64,000 nt of DNA from Henriciella sp. AS95 (GCF_038900055.1 NZ_JBBMQM010000001.1:496001-560000), one strand, 5' to 3'; shown: positions 18,250 through 29,167, numbered from the stretch's first letter. The notes: generated from the sequence alone by a model not told the origin. Translations and numbers: made by a program.

Positions 18250-18432
18250 AACCCGGTCATTCACTGACAAATCGTTAACCAGTTCATTCCAATGCTGCGC
18301 CTGCTGCCATGAAAGGCGGCGGCGTCAAGTTTCCGCCTGATTTCCATTGGATATGGGAGGGGCATGCCAATTCTGGCTCCGAACGGCTGCGCGGGATGTG
18401 CAGTGTCAGATGCACAAATAACGAGGATTTTC

Positions 18433-19137
18433 ATGGAAAGCGAAGCTCTCTCCCAGGCGCCTACGGAAGGCGGCTTCTCCCTACTAGGCCTGCTTCTAGA
18501 GGCAGACCTTGTGGTGAAACTGGTGTTGATCGTGCTGTTCATCGCCAGTCTGTGGTCATGGTCTGTGATCATCGAAAAGCTGTTCACGGTTGGCAGCGCC
18601 CGCAAGAAAGCCAAAGCCTTCGAGGACGCTTTCTGGACAGGCCGCGCCGATGATCTCGATGCGCGCCCGGGGGCAGGCAATAGCGATCCGGCCTCTCGTC
18701 TGTTCGCGTCCATCTCCCGAGAATGGAATGATGCGCGCCGCATGCCGCCCGGTGATGATGCCAATCTGCTGATCGGCCGGGCCGAGCGCTCGCTACGTGC
18801 AGGCGTCGACCGCGAAGTTGGCCGGGTCAGCAAGGGCCTCGGCGTTCTCGCGACGATTGGCTCGTCATCACCCTTTATCGGCCTGTTCGGCACCGTCTGG
18901 GGTATCATGAACGCCTTCATCAACATTTCCGAAAAGCAGGACACGTCGCTGACCAACGTCGCGGGCCCGATTGCCGAGGCGCTGTTCGCGACCGGCCTTG
19001 GCCTCATCGCGGCGATCCCGGCGGTGATTTTCTACAACAAATTCACCGGCGACCTGAACCAGTTTGCAGACCGGCTGGACACCTTCAGCCAGGACCTTCT
19101 GGTTCGCCTGTCGCGTCGCACCACCGAGAGGAGCTAG
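18433..19137 (+). CDS. tolQ: Tol-Pal inner-membrane protein TolQ
   Basis: A 234-residue MotA/TolQ/ExbB proton-channel protein. Three hydrophobic helices: [38 protein letters not shown] with the typical [13 protein letters not shown] motif, and [27 protein letters not shown]. With TolR it converts proton motive force into TolA movement for outer-membrane constriction. I use ATG 18433 (ribosome site CGAGGA; N-terminus similar in length to relatives). An in-frame ATG at 18364, with GGGAGGGG only ~3 nt upstream, would add 23 residues. The stop is 3 nt before tolR. Confidence 0.93.
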   Translation: MESEALSQAPTEGGFSLLGLLLEADLVVKLVLIVLFIASLWSWSVIIEKLFTVGSARKKAKAFEDAFWTGRADDLDARPGAGNSDPASRLFASISREWNDARRMPPGDDANLLIGRAERSLRAGVDREVGRVSKGLGVLATIGSSSPFIGLFGTVWGIMNAFINISEKQDTSLTNVAGPIAEALFATGLGLIAAIPAVIFYNKFTGDLNQFADRLDTFSQDLLVRLSRRTTERS

Positions 19138-19140
19138 GCC

Positions 19141-19587
19141 ATGGCAGGTGGTTGGGCAGCCGGACCCTCAGGCGGAAAACGTGGCCGCCGCAGCATGGCC
19201 GCTGAAATCAATGTGACGCCTTTTGTCGACGTCATGCTGGTGCTGCTGATTGTATTCATGATCACGGCACCCTTGCTGACGACGGGCGTGGAAGTCTCGC
19301 TGCCAAAGGCGTCGGCTGAAAATCTGCAGGCGCCGAAGTCGCAGCCGCTTTCGGTGACGCTGGACCTGAATGGCAAGATGTACATTCAGGACACCGAAGT
19401 CAGCTCTGAAGACCTGGTCTCGACGCTTTATGCGATCGCTGGCGAGGGCTATGAGGAGCGCATCTATCTGCGCGCTGATGACGGCGTGAATTATGGTGCG
19501 GTGATGGAAGTCATGACCCGTATGCAGCGGGCCGGCTATCGCAATATCGCCCTCGTCACCGACCCGAAAGCGCAAGGACAACAGTAG
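19141..19587 (+). CDS. tolR: Tol-Pal inner-membrane protein TolR
   Basis: A 148-residue ExbD/TolR protein with one transmembrane helix. The diagnostic stretch [22 protein letters not shown] includes the proton-path aspartate in [10 protein letters not shown] (about residue 31; split: [22 protein letters not shown]). The periplasmic domain has [12 protein letters not shown] and [20 protein letters not shown]. It forms the TolQR motor. It lies 3 nt after tolQ and 6 nt before tolA. Confidence 0.93.
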   Translation: MAGGWAAGPSGGKRGRRSMAAEINVTPFVDVMLVLLIVFMITAPLLTTGVEVSLPKASAENLQAPKSQPLSVTLDLNGKMYIQDTEVSSEDLVSTLYAIAGEGYEERIYLRADDGVNYGAVMEVMTRMQRAGYRNIALVTDPKAQGQQ

Positions 19588-19593
19588 GTCATC

Positions 19594-20496
19594 ATGATCC
19601 GCGGCATTCCTGCCTCCCTCCTGCTTCATGCCGCCGTGATTGGCGCGGGCTATATCGCATGGCCCTATGTCGGCGCAGACGTGCTGGAAGAAGAATTCGT
19701 GGTGGTCCCGGTCGATCTTGTTGACCTCGGCGAGATCACGAATGTCGCGCCGGTCCGTGAGCAACCTGAAGAGGTTGAGCCGGAAGAAGAGCCTGAGCCG
19801 GAGCCCGTCGAAGAGGAAGAGCCGGAAGACCCTGTCGAGGAAGAACCCGACGAGCGCGACATACCAGAGGATGATATCGCAACATCATCCGAGCAATCCG
19901 CGCCGGAAGAAACCGAAGATGATGTGGTGCCGGATCTCGAACAGGAACCGGAGGAAGAGCCTGAGCCGGAGCCTGAAGAACCAGAGCCGGAAAAGCCCAA
20001 GGCGCCGAATCCGACGCCAAAGCGCAATCCGCTCGATGACTTCCTGAACGATGCCGACTCGACGTTCGAAAGCGAGCGCGAGACCAAGCGCCGGACCGAT
20101 CCGCCAAAGCAGGAACAGACGGAAATCAAGGATATCACCCCAGCCCAGGAGCCGCGCAAGGGCGCTGGCGAACGCTCGGCCAATACGGTGCGTATCGAGC
20201 AGATGCTCTATAACCAGATTCTTCTCTGTTGGGACGGGGTCGATGACCAACCGGAGCCTGGCCGGTTGAATGTGCAGATGCGTGCTCAGCTCGATGCGGA
20301 AGGCAACCTCATCGACGTCGAACTCGTTCGACCAACGCGCGCGCCCATCGGAGATAGATCCATGGCGTTGGCGATCGAGCGCGCGTTGCGCGCTGTGCGC
20401 AAGTGCCAGCCATACCGGTTGCCGCGCGATGAATATGCCGAGTGGAAGATAATGAATGTAAATTTGGGCTCCAGATTTGGAGACACCGGACAATGA
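19594..20496 (+). CDS. tolA: TolA-like energy transducer with Glu/Pro-rich linker
   Basis: A 300-residue protein with one N-terminal anchor helix (IPASLLLHAAVIGAGYIAWP). Residues ~45-150 form an extended, strongly acidic Glu/Pro-rich linker with repeated EPEPE and EEPEP units rather than the Ala/Lys helix of enteric TolA. The C-terminal third has EQMLYNQILLCWDGVDDQPE and MALAIERALRAVRKCQPYRLP, with two cysteines, typical of TolA/TonB C-terminal domain III. Position between tolR and tolB supports TolA. The stop overlaps tolB start (ATGA). Confidence 0.88.
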   Translation: MIRGIPASLLLHAAVIGAGYIAWPYVGADVLEEEFVVVPVDLVDLGEITNVAPVREQPEEVEPEEEPEPEPVEEEEPEDPVEEEPDERDIPEDDIATSSEQSAPEETEDDVVPDLEQEPEEEPEPEPEEPEPEKPKAPNPTPKRNPLDDFLNDADSTFESERETKRRTDPPKQEQTEIKDITPAQEPRKGAGERSANTVRIEQMLYNQILLCWDGVDDQPEPGRLNVQMRAQLDAEGNLIDVELVRPTRAPIGDRSMALAIERALRAVRKCQPYRLPRDEYAEWKIMNVNLGSRFGDTGQ

Positions 20497-21875
20497 TCAA
20501 GTGTAGGACCATGAACATGCTAAAAAAACTGACCGCAACTCTCGTCGCCGGGCTCGCCATGCTGTTCCCGGTGGCCCAGGCTGAAGTTACCGTCAACATA
20601 TCGCAAGGGGTGCTGAAGCCCACCCCGATTGCGATCCCGTCCTTCGAGGCGAGCGGCGATAATGTCCAACTCGCTGCGGACATAACAGCGGTGGTCCAGA
20701 ACGATCTTCTCTCGACAGGCCTGTTCACGATCACGCCGCAGAGCGCGCATATCCAGCGCGACCTCTCGATCAATGCGCAGCCTCGCTTTGCAGACTGGAA
20801 GATCATCCAGACCGATGCGCTGGTTGTTGGCGAAGTTGATACGGTGACTGTCGAAGGGGTCGAGTTCATCCGCGCGTCTGTCCGCCTCTGGGACGTCTAT
20901 GGCGAGGAAGTGATGCGTCTTGAGGGCCAGGCCGGCCGCCGCTTTACGGCCAAGCCGGAAGACTGGCGCCGCATCGCACACAAGATTGCCGATGCGATCT
21001 ACACCCGCCTCACCGGCGAAGACCCGTATTTCGATTCCCGCGTTGTCTATATTGCTGAGACCGGTCCAAAGGACGCCCGCGTCAAACGGCTCGCCATCAT
21101 GGATTCTGATGGAGCGAATGTGAAATATCTGACGTCCGGTACCTTCACGGTTCTGACGCCGCGCTTCTCGCCGTCAAATCAGCAGATCACCTATATGTCT
21201 TATGAGAATAACCGCCCGCGCGTTTATCTCTTCGATATCCAGAACGGCCGCCAGGAAGTGCTTGGCAACTTCCAGAACATGACGTTTGCGCCGCGCTTCT
21301 CACGCGATGGACAGTCGGTCCTCCTGACGCAGGCCAATAGCGGTAATTCGGACATCTTCATCCGTGATCTCGTGACGCAAGGCACGCGGAGGCTTACCGA
21401 TCACCCGGCGATCGATACCTCGCCGTCCATGTCGCCAGATGGCCGCCAGATCGTGTTCAACTCTGATCGCGGCGGCAGCCCGCAGCTCTACATCATGAAT
21501 ACCGATGGCACGCCGCTGACCTGTCCTTCCGGTGGCCGCGACACGGCCTGCCGGATCACATTCGGGTCTGGCCGTTATTCCACACCCGTGTGGAGCCCGC
21601 GCGGTGACCTCATTGCCTTTACCAAGCAGACCTCCGGCAAATTCCATATCGGCGTTATTGGCGTTGATGGGGAAGGCGAGCGTCTGCTGACCGAAGCCTA
21701 TCTCGATGAAGGTCCGGAATGGTCCCCGAACGGACGCGTGATCACGTTCTTCCGTGAGACGTCGCCCGGTGCAGGTCCAAAGCTCTGGTCCGTCGATCTG
21801 ACGGGCCGCAATCTTCGCCAGATCCCGACGCCGACAGATGCGTCGGACCCGGCATGGTCGCCTCTTTTGAACTGA
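20493..21875 (+). CDS. tolB: Tol-Pal periplasmic protein TolB
   Basis: A 460-residue periplasmic protein. The N-terminal domain (VTVNISQGVLKPTPIAIPSF, FADWKIIQTDALVVGEV) is followed by a six-bladed beta-propeller with repeated F-SPDG-like turns: TPRFSPSNQQITYMS, APRFSRDGQSVLL, SPSMSPDGRQIVFNSDRGG, GPEWSPNGRVITF. It relays TolA energy to Pal. I list the start at 20493, which overlaps tolA; ATG 20511 or 20517 would give a compact signal peptide (MLKKLTATLVAGLAMLFPVAQA-like) and may be the true start. Confidence 0.93.
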   Translation: MIKCRTMNMLKKLTATLVAGLAMLFPVAQAEVTVNISQGVLKPTPIAIPSFEASGDNVQLAADITAVVQNDLLSTGLFTITPQSAHIQRDLSINAQPRFADWKIIQTDALVVGEVDTVTVEGVEFIRASVRLWDVYGEEVMRLEGQAGRRFTAKPEDWRRIAHKIADAIYTRLTGEDPYFDSRVVYIAETGPKDARVKRLAIMDSDGANVKYLTSGTFTVLTPRFSPSNQQITYMSYENNRPRVYLFDIQNGRQEVLGNFQNMTFAPRFSRDGQSVLLTQANSGNSDIFIRDLVTQGTRRLTDHPAIDTSPSMSPDGRQIVFNSDRGGSPQLYIMNTDGTPLTCPSGGRDTACRITFGSGRYSTPVWSPRGDLIAFTKQTSGKFHIGVIGVDGEGERLLTEAYLDEGPEWSPNGRVITFFRETSPGAGPKLWSVDLTGRNLRQIPTPTDASDPAWSPLLN

Positions 21876-22011
21876 GGTCTTGCCGATTCAAGTATAGTGT
21901 TGAAAATACCACAGCGTGTTGATCAAGAATCAGGTCGGACTATCAGCCACGAAGTTGACAAATTCGGCGGTTATAGGCGCACGTTGAAACGACCATAGCA
22001 AGGAGTTACCA

Positions 22012-22560
22012 ATGCGTCGTACTGTAATGTCTACCGCTTCCATCGCCCTTCTTCTCGGCGCGGCGGCTTGCGCTTCCAAACCAGAGCCAGCCCCAGTCGC
22101 ACCGACCCCGGTTGCTGAGAAAACAGCTCCGGCTACAACGGGCACGGTTGTCGAAGAGCCAACCCGCGTCATCGACTCCGGCCCAACTGCCGGGTCCATG
22201 GAAGACTTCACGGTCAATGTCGGCGACCGCGTCTATTTCGACCTCGACCAGTACCGCCTTGATGCAGACGATCAGGACATCCTGCAGCGTCAGGCTGCCT
22301 GGCTGCAGTCCTATCCGGGCGTGCGCATCCTCGTCGCTGGTAACTGCGATGAGCGCGGCACCCGCGAGTACAACCTTGCTCTCGGCGAGCGCCGTGCAAG
22401 CATTGTGAAAGATTATCTGGTCAGCCTCGGTGTCGACCCGGCACGCATCGAAACCGTTTCTTACGGTAAAGAGCGTCCGCTCGCGACCGAATCCAACCAG
22501 GCTGCCTGGGCTCTGAACCGGAACGGTTTCACCCAGATCCTGTCCGGCGCTACCAGCTAG
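22012..22560 (+). CDS. pal: Peptidoglycan-associated lipoprotein Pal
   Basis: A 182-residue outer-membrane lipoprotein preceded by a strong AAGGAG ribosome site. Signal with lipobox LGAAAC, a Pro/Ala-rich linker, then the OmpA C-terminal peptidoglycan-binding domain: VYFDLDQYRLDADDQDIL, VAGNCDERGTREYNLALGERR, VDPARIETVSYGKERPL. Pal anchors the outer membrane to peptidoglycan and is the endpoint of TolA/TolB. It is 136 nt downstream of tolB. A TTGACA at about 21955 upstream could belong to an own promoter, but no convincing -10 pairs with it. A terminator follows. Confidence 0.95.
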   Translation: MRRTVMSTASIALLLGAAACASKPEPAPVAPTPVAEKTAPATTGTVVEEPTRVIDSGPTAGSMEDFTVNVGDRVYFDLDQYRLDADDQDILQRQAAWLQSYPGVRILVAGNCDERGTREYNLALGERRASIVKDYLVSLGVDPARIETVSYGKERPLATESNQAAWALNRNGFTQILSGATS

Positions 22561-22583
22561 GACAGTTGCCAACCGTAATGATC

Positions 22584-22616
22584 AAGCCGGGTGCCACAAT
22601 TTGGCCCCGGCTTTTT
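22584..22616 (+). terminator. Intrinsic terminator after pal
   Basis: AAGCCGGG (22584-22591) pairs with CCCGGCTT (22606-22613) and runs into TTTTT. It ends or attenuates the tol-pal transcript before cpoB. Confidence 0.8.
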
Positions 22617-22661
22617 CGTATGTGGAAATGCTGAACACCCGATCTCGTGGAGTCTTTGTCT

Positions 22662-23636
22662 ATGAACCGTCTGGCTTTCGCCTGTAGTCTGCTCGCCATG
22701 TCATGCACCCTTGTGCCGGTCGCCAGTGCCCAGCAGGGCGCTCCTATCGTGCGAGGTGCCACCAGCGGCAACCTTGCTGACGCCGTCCAGGATGTCCGTC
22801 AGCAGAATGCCCAGCTGAAGCTGAGCATATCGCGGCTCGAGGATCGGAATGCACAGCTCAACGGCAAGATCGAGACGCTTGAATTCCTTCTCTCTCAGTC
22901 GCGAGATGAGATGAACCGCATGCAGAATGACGATGCGCAGATTGCTGAAGAGCTGGAAAGCCTGCGCAGCGCGAATGCGAGCCTCAATAGCCGCCTGCAG
23001 GATCTTGAGGGCGACATTCAGGCCATTATGAGCACCGGCCTTACCGAAGAAGGCAGCGAAGCGGTCGTCGCCGCCCGCAGCACCCCGCCCGAGATATCCG
23101 ACGATGACCGTGCGCAGGTGGCCAGCACCTCCTCATTGGGGTCTGAGACGCGCCGTATCATTACCCGGTCGACAAATGCGGGCGAAATCTCCGGTAATCC
23201 AGGCCAGCAAGGCTCGCTCGGGACATTGATGGCAAGCGACCTGCCGGGCGAGGCTGGACCGCTCTTCGCGACGGCGAAATCGCGCCTCCTGAAATTCCAG
23301 TATGAAGAGGCCGAACAGGCGTTTCGCGCCTTCCTTGACCGCTTCGGTGATGATCCGCAGGCCGGTGAAGCGCAGTACTGGCTGGCAGAGACCCTGTTCC
23401 AGCAGGAAGCCTTTGCTGAATCCGGTCAGGCCTACACGCAAATGATCCGCGATTATCCCGATAATGCCCGCGCCCCTGATGCGCTGGTGAAACTTGCGCG
23501 GTCCATGCGGCTCGTCGGTGACACGGAAAAGGCCTGCAATGCGCTCGCCATCCTGCCAGAGCAGTACCCCAATGCGTCGGGCGTGACGCGCAATCTTGCG
23601 GCGCTTGAAAGCACGCGGTCGGGTTGCGACACCTAG
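22662..23636 (+). CDS. cpoB: Tol-Pal cell-division coordinator CpoB (YbgF)
   Basis: A 324-residue periplasmic protein. Signal peptide (cleavage likely after VASAQ region), then a coiled coil about residues 45-125 rich in N/Q/L/E heptads (LKLSISRLEDRNAQLNGKIE), a Ser/Thr-rich linker, and C-terminal TPR repeats (YEEAEQAFRAFLDRFGDDPQ, AQYWLAETLFQQEAFAESGQ). CpoB coordinates Tol function with peptidoglycan synthesis at the septum. ATG 22662 is preceded by GGAG. The gene sits after the pal terminator and overlaps or abuts tilS. Confidence 0.9.
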   Translation: MNRLAFACSLLAMSCTLVPVASAQQGAPIVRGATSGNLADAVQDVRQQNAQLKLSISRLEDRNAQLNGKIETLEFLLSQSRDEMNRMQNDDAQIAEELESLRSANASLNSRLQDLEGDIQAIMSTGLTEEGSEAVVAARSTPPEISDDDRAQVASTSSLGSETRRIITRSTNAGEISGNPGQQGSLGTLMASDLPGEAGPLFATAKSRLLKFQYEEAEQAFRAFLDRFGDDPQAGEAQYWLAETLFQQEAFAESGQAYTQMIRDYPDNARAPDALVKLARSMRLVGDTEKACNALAILPEQYPNASGVTRNLAALESTRSGCDT

Positions 23637-24829
23637 GCGAGCATACTCACGATTTGATTGATCGCATGGCGGCGGGGCGAAAAGGCCCCGTCGCCATTGC
23701 CGTTTCGGGTGGCAGTGATTCTGTTGCCCTGTTGCTTTGCGCTCACGACTGGGCGAGCAGGGCAGGGCGGGACTTGCTGATCTTGACGGTCGATCATGGC
23801 CTGAGGCCTGAAGCAGCAGAGGAGGCCGCCAGCGTTGTTGAGCGCGCGGCGGCACTTAGCCATAAAAGCCGCCTGCTCACATGGGAGGGCGGTGCGCCGA
23901 GCCAGGCGCAGGCTCGAGAGGCCCGCCACAGGCTTCTCGCTGAGGCGGCGAAGGATGCCGGCTCAGAGCTTCTTTTGCTCGGCCACACGCGCACGGATGT
24001 CGAAGAGACAATGCTGATGCGGCTCGCCCGGCCGACCACGCTGACAGCCTCTGTGGGGCCGCAGCCGGTTTCGGTTTCGCCGGTCTGGCCGGAAGGCCGG
24101 GGACTGCTGATTGGCCGTCCGCTACTCGGCTTGCGACGTCCGGAGATCATGGCCTCCCTGTCGGCAGCCGGGGAGTCCTGGATCAGCGATCCCAGCAACG
24201 AGTCCGGCGCCTATGAACGGGTGCGCATCCGCAGGCTGGTCCGCGGCCTTGATGAGGCGCGGCTCCACAGGATTGCCGCGCGAGCGATGATGCTGCGTGC
24301 GCTTGAAGATGCGAGGCTGGCCGCACTCGTGGGTCGACGCGTCGAGGTTGACCCGAGTGGATTGATGTCTGTCGATCTGCAGGGGTGCAAGGCACCTCAA
24401 TTGCTTATGCGCCGCTTTTTGGCGCTTCTGCTGCAGGCGGCGTCTGGTGGCAGTCGCGCAGCGCCGGCGGCGTCTGTTGATACGCTGGCGCTGGATGTTG
24501 CGAGCGCAGGGCCGACCAGCCGCGTGACACTCGGTGGGGCCTGGATTCAGCGGCGGGGCGCCGAGCTTCTTATCGGACGTGATCCGGGTGAGGCCCGCCT
24601 TGAATGGCGCGGTGGTGTCTGGGATGGCCGATATGTGCAGGGCGCGTGCAGCCTGGACCGCCCGGACCTGCCATTCCTGGTCCGCGAGTGCGTTCCTGAT
24701 GCGCCGTGGAAGGAGATCGTATCTCAGCGCCTCAGCGTCTGGGCTGACGCCCTGCACTTTGGGGCTGAACTTGGCTCAGAGCTTGCTGGCGATTACCAGA
24801 CGCCGCGCCTGAGCCCGGCCCAGACATAG
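23624..24829 (+). CDS. tilS: tRNA(Ile)-lysidine synthetase TilS
   Basis: A ~400-residue PP-loop ATPase that makes lysidine at the wobble C34 of tRNA-Ile(CAU), changing it from Met to Ile identity. The P-loop is VSGGSDSVALL; then LTVDHGLRPEAAEEA, GHTRTDVEETMLMRLAR, RPLLGLRRPEI and WISDPSNESGAYERVRIR. Start is uncertain: a TTG at 23624 overlaps cpoB by 13 nt, an ATG at 23666 would still keep the P-loop. TilS is commonly followed by ftsH in alphaproteobacteria; here it meets a convergent formyltransferase-like gene instead. Confidence 0.9.
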   Translation: MRHLGEHTHDLIDRMAAGRKGPVAIAVSGGSDSVALLLCAHDWASRAGRDLLILTVDHGLRPEAAEEAASVVERAAALSHKSRLLTWEGGAPSQAQAREARHRLLAEAAKDAGSELLLLGHTRTDVEETMLMRLARPTTLTASVGPQPVSVSPVWPEGRGLLIGRPLLGLRRPEIMASLSAAGESWISDPSNESGAYERVRIRRLVRGLDEARLHRIAARAMMLRALEDARLAALVGRRVEVDPSGLMSVDLQGCKAPQLLMRRFLALLLQAASGGSRAAPAASVDTLALDVASAGPTSRVTLGGAWIQRRGAELLIGRDPGEARLEWRGGVWDGRYVQGACSLDRPDLPFLVRECVPDAPWKEIVSQRLSVWADALHFGAELGSELAGDYQTPRLSPAQT

Positions 24830-25563
24830 CCGCCGAGGGTCGGTGCGAACCATTGCTTTGATGGCAGGTTGACCGTTTTTGGATTGAGTGAGCCGTTCAG
24901 CGCATCGTCCATGGCCCGCACGACAATACCCCGGCTGTGGGCGGCGATGCGCCACAGATAGGTGTGAAAATTGTCGCCGCGCTCCACGTCTACACTGGAC
25001 TGATACAGAACCTCGCCCGTATCGACGCCCTGATCGATCAGGTGCACAGTCGCGCCGAAATGCTCCGGGTCGCCATTCGCGAGGGCGAAATAGCCGCCGA
25101 ACATGCCGCGATAGGCTGGATTGATACCGGAATGATAGTTGATGAAGGGGGCGTCGACGCTCTCAAGCGTTGCCGATGAGATGATGCGCGTTGAAACGAC
25201 GAACACAGCCTTCGGCCCTGCGGCTTTCAGCACCCGGCGGCAGGCGTCGGAATTGACCGAAGGCACGCGTATGATGTTGGAGCAGAGGCGTGGCTCCGGC
25301 TCCAGATGGTGGCGGGTGATCATGTCATTGATGATCCGATCGGTGCCGCTCTTCGTCATCTTGATGGGTAGACGCGCCGCCTGCATGCTGGCGACCTTGA
25401 GAGGGCCGAGCATTTTGCGGCGGCGTTTCCAGAAGAGCTCTTCAGGCTCACCCTTTTCGACGATGACTGGAAAGTCGCCGAACCGGTCCTGAAGGGCGTT
25501 GATCATGATCCAGCTGTGCGGTCCGCCGGAAGTCAGTGCGATAATGTCCGAATTGTCAGCCAT
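24793..25563 (-). CDS. Formyltransferase-fold protein
   Basis: A 256-residue protein. The C-terminal half has the formyltransferase core: FINYHSGINPAYRGMFGGYF carries the conserved Asn-x-His, and LIDQGVDTGEVLYQ supplies the aspartate, as in PurN/Fmt/ArnA-type enzymes. The N-terminus (ALTSGGPHSWIMINALQDRF) is a Rossmann-like strand-helix. Substrate unknown; such stand-alone genes often modify amino sugars in surface glycans. The start at 25563 is used; longer readings run into glmM in another frame. Its 3' end overlaps tilS by 37 nt on the opposite strand. Confidence 0.8.
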   Translation of the reverse strand: MADNSDIIALTSGGPHSWIMINALQDRFGDFPVIVEKGEPEELFWKRRRKMLGPLKVASMQAARLPIKMTKSGTDRIINDMITRHHLEPEPRLCSNIIRVPSVNSDACRRVLKAAGPKAVFVVSTRIISSATLESVDAPFINYHSGINPAYRGMFGGYFALANGDPEHFGATVHLIDQGVDTGEVLYQSSVDVERGDNFHTYLWRIAAHSRGIVVRAMDDALNGSLNPKTVNLPSKQWFAPTLGGYVWAGLRRGVW

Positions 25564-25663
25564 TGAAGTCCCCAAAAGTATCTGGGGACAACATTGCAAG
25601 TCGCGTGCAAGATGAATCCGGGCGCGAAAATTCGCGTGAAATTTAACCGAAGTCGGCGCGGAG

Positions 25664-27010
<1,347 letters not shown>

Positions 27011-27238
27011 CCAAGCTCTCCTGTTTCCTCTGGGGCGTTCCGCCGTCGGCATGCCATATGCGCAGGTCACGTGCCAAGTCTGGACGCCTAATTCTAGCCT
27101 ACACCATGACGCAGAGACAAAAATATCGAATTAATGCCGAATGGCTGTCACAATCCGACACGGTTTTTGCAATGACGTAACGCACTTGTGTCTCATATGG
27201 CGGGTACGACAGCTGTGAACCGAATGGATTGAGTTTGT

Positions 27239-29077
27239 ATGTGTGGAATTATTGGCATTCTTGGCGATGAGCCGGTGGCGCCGCGGCTTCTGGAGGCGCT
27301 GCGGCGTCTTGAGTATCGCGGCTATGATAGTGCGGGCGTGGCCGTGCTTGATGACACTGGCAAGATGCACCGCCGCCGTGCCCCGGGAAAGCTCAAGAAC
27401 CTCGAGGCCGAACTGGCTGAAAAGCCGCTTTCTGGCTTCCAGGGCATTGGTCATACGCGCTGGGCCACGCATGGTTCACCGACCGTGGTCAACGCGCATC
27501 CGCATGTCTCCGGGCCTGTGGCCGTGGTCCACAATGGTATCATCGAAAACTTCCGTGACCTTCGCCAGGACCTTGAAGCCAAGGGCCACAAATTCGAAAC
27601 GGAGACCGATTCTGAAACCATCGCTCACCTGATCGCGTCCAATATGAAGGCCGGGATGAGCGAAGTGGAAGCGGTGAAGGCCGGGCTTGCCCGCCTCGAG
27701 GGCGCTTTTGCGCTGGCCTTCCTGTTTGAGGGCAAACCGGACCTGCTGATCGGGGCCCGCAAGGGCTCCCCGCTCGCCATAGGGGTCGGTGATGGGGAGA
27801 TGTATCTCGGATCCGACGCGCTGGCCGTCGCGCCGTTCACGAACAAGGTTGTGTACCTGGAAGAGGGCGACTGGTGTGTGCTCGACCGCGAAGGCTACAA
27901 GGTCTTCAACGAAAAGGGCGATGAAGTTACGCGTGACGTGACGCTGGTGCAGGGCGCTGGGGCGGCGGTCGAGAAGGGCAATTATCGCCACTTCATGCAG
28001 AAGGAAATCTTCGAGCAGCCAGACTCCACGGCGCGCACGATCGGCGCCTATGTCAATGTCCTCAAACAAACCGTCGAGCTGCCGGGCGAGAACGGTGACG
28101 CGATTGACTGGAAAGAGATTACCAGCCTGCACATGGTGGCCTGCGGCACAGCGCATTATGCGACCCGCGTGGCCGAATACTGGTTCGAGCAGGTCGCTGG
28201 CCTGCCCGTAAAGACGGATATCGCATCGGAATTCCGCTACCGCGAACCAGCCCTGCCAAAACAGGGCGGGCTGGCGCTATTTGTCAGCCAGTCCGGCGAG
28301 ACGGCCGATACGCTGGCCGCGCTGCGATACTGTAAAGAAAAAGGGCTGAAAACGGCGGCGGTCGTCAACGTGCCCACCTCGACTATTGCCCGTGAAGCCG
28401 ATCTTGTTCTGCCAACTCTGGCGGGGCCGGAGATTGGCGTTGCGTCCACGAAAGCCTTCACGGCGCAGCTGTCGGCGCTTGCTGCGGTCGCAATTGCGGC
28501 GGGCCGGGGCCGCGAGACGCTGTCGCGTGACGCAGAAATTCGCCTCGGCAAGGCGCTGACCCAATTACCGCGCCTCATCTCGTCCACCCTCGCGCTTGAT
28601 GAGCGGATCGAGAAACTTGCGCGCGACATCGCGAAAGCGACGGACGTTATCTATCTGGGGCGGGGAGTTCATTACCCGATTGCCCTTGAGGGCGCGCTGA
28701 AGCTGAAGGAAATCAGCTATATTCACGCCGAGGGCTATGCGTCCGGTGAGCTGAAACATGGGCCGATTGCGCTCATCGACGAAGAGACACCGGTTGTTTT
28801 CGTGGCACCGTTTGACGGGCTTTTCGACAAGTCATTGTCGAACCTGCAGGAAGTTGCCGCGCGCCGGGGCGAAGTGATCCTGATCTCCGATGAGGCGGGC
28901 CTGCGCGCTGCGGGTGATGCGCCGGCGCACCGAATTGAATTGCCGGACTGCGACCCCTTCGTTGCCCCGATCCTCTATTCAATTCCCGTGCAGCTTCTGG
29001 CCTATCATGTCGCTGTCGAGAAGGGCACGGATGTGGACCAGCCACGCAATCTCGCAAAGTCAGTGACGGTCGAGTAG
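27239..29077 (+). CDS. glmS: Glutamine-fructose-6-phosphate aminotransferase (isomerizing)
   Basis: A 612-residue cytoplasmic enzyme making glucosamine-6-P from fructose-6-P and glutamine. The N-terminal nucleophile Cys2 opens the glutaminase domain (MCGIIGILGDEPVAPRLLEA), with HTRWATHG and HNGIIENF. Two SIS sugar-isomerase domains follow (ACGTAHYATRVAEYWFEQ, SQSGETADTLAALRY, GRGVHYPIALEGALKLKEI, ELKHGPIALID). It ends with KSVTVE as usual. Together with the divergent glmM it supplies UDP-GlcNAc. The 228-nt upstream region has no obvious glmS ribozyme. A strong terminator follows. Confidence 0.96.
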   Translation: MCGIIGILGDEPVAPRLLEALRRLEYRGYDSAGVAVLDDTGKMHRRRAPGKLKNLEAELAEKPLSGFQGIGHTRWATHGSPTVVNAHPHVSGPVAVVHNGIIENFRDLRQDLEAKGHKFETETDSETIAHLIASNMKAGMSEVEAVKAGLARLEGAFALAFLFEGKPDLLIGARKGSPLAIGVGDGEMYLGSDALAVAPFTNKVVYLEEGDWCVLDREGYKVFNEKGDEVTRDVTLVQGAGAAVEKGNYRHFMQKEIFEQPDSTARTIGAYVNVLKQTVELPGENGDAIDWKEITSLHMVACGTAHYATRVAEYWFEQVAGLPVKTDIASEFRYREPALPKQGGLALFVSQSGETADTLAALRYCKEKGLKTAAVVNVPTSTIAREADLVLPTLAGPEIGVASTKAFTAQLSALAAVAIAAGRGRETLSRDAEIRLGKALTQLPRLISSTLALDERIEKLARDIAKATDVIYLGRGVHYPIALEGALKLKEISYIHAEGYASGELKHGPIALIDEETPVVFVAPFDGLFDKSLSNLQEVAARRGEVILISDEAGLRAAGDAPAHRIELPDCDPFVAPILYSIPVQLLAYHVAVEKGTDVDQPRNLAKSVTVE

Positions 29078-29100
29078 GGCGCGCCATCAAGGCATCAAAA

Positions 29101-29135
29101 AACCCCGCCAGCGTTGTGCTGTGCGGGGTTTTTCA
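29101..29135 (+). terminator. Intrinsic terminator after glmS
   Basis: AACCCCGC (29101-29108) pairs with GCGGGGTT (29123-29130), followed by TTT and preceded by AAAAAA. A clear 8-bp GC stem that ends the glmS transcript, and may work in both directions. Confidence 0.85.
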
Positions 29136-29167
29136 TTGTCGTTGTTCCACCCGGTGGGGTGAAAGCA

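Noticed and set aside
27011..27238. A glmS ribozyme or riboswitch upstream of glmS
   Set aside because: No recognisable ribozyme core or switch pairing is visible, and this ribozyme is typical of Gram-positive bacteria.
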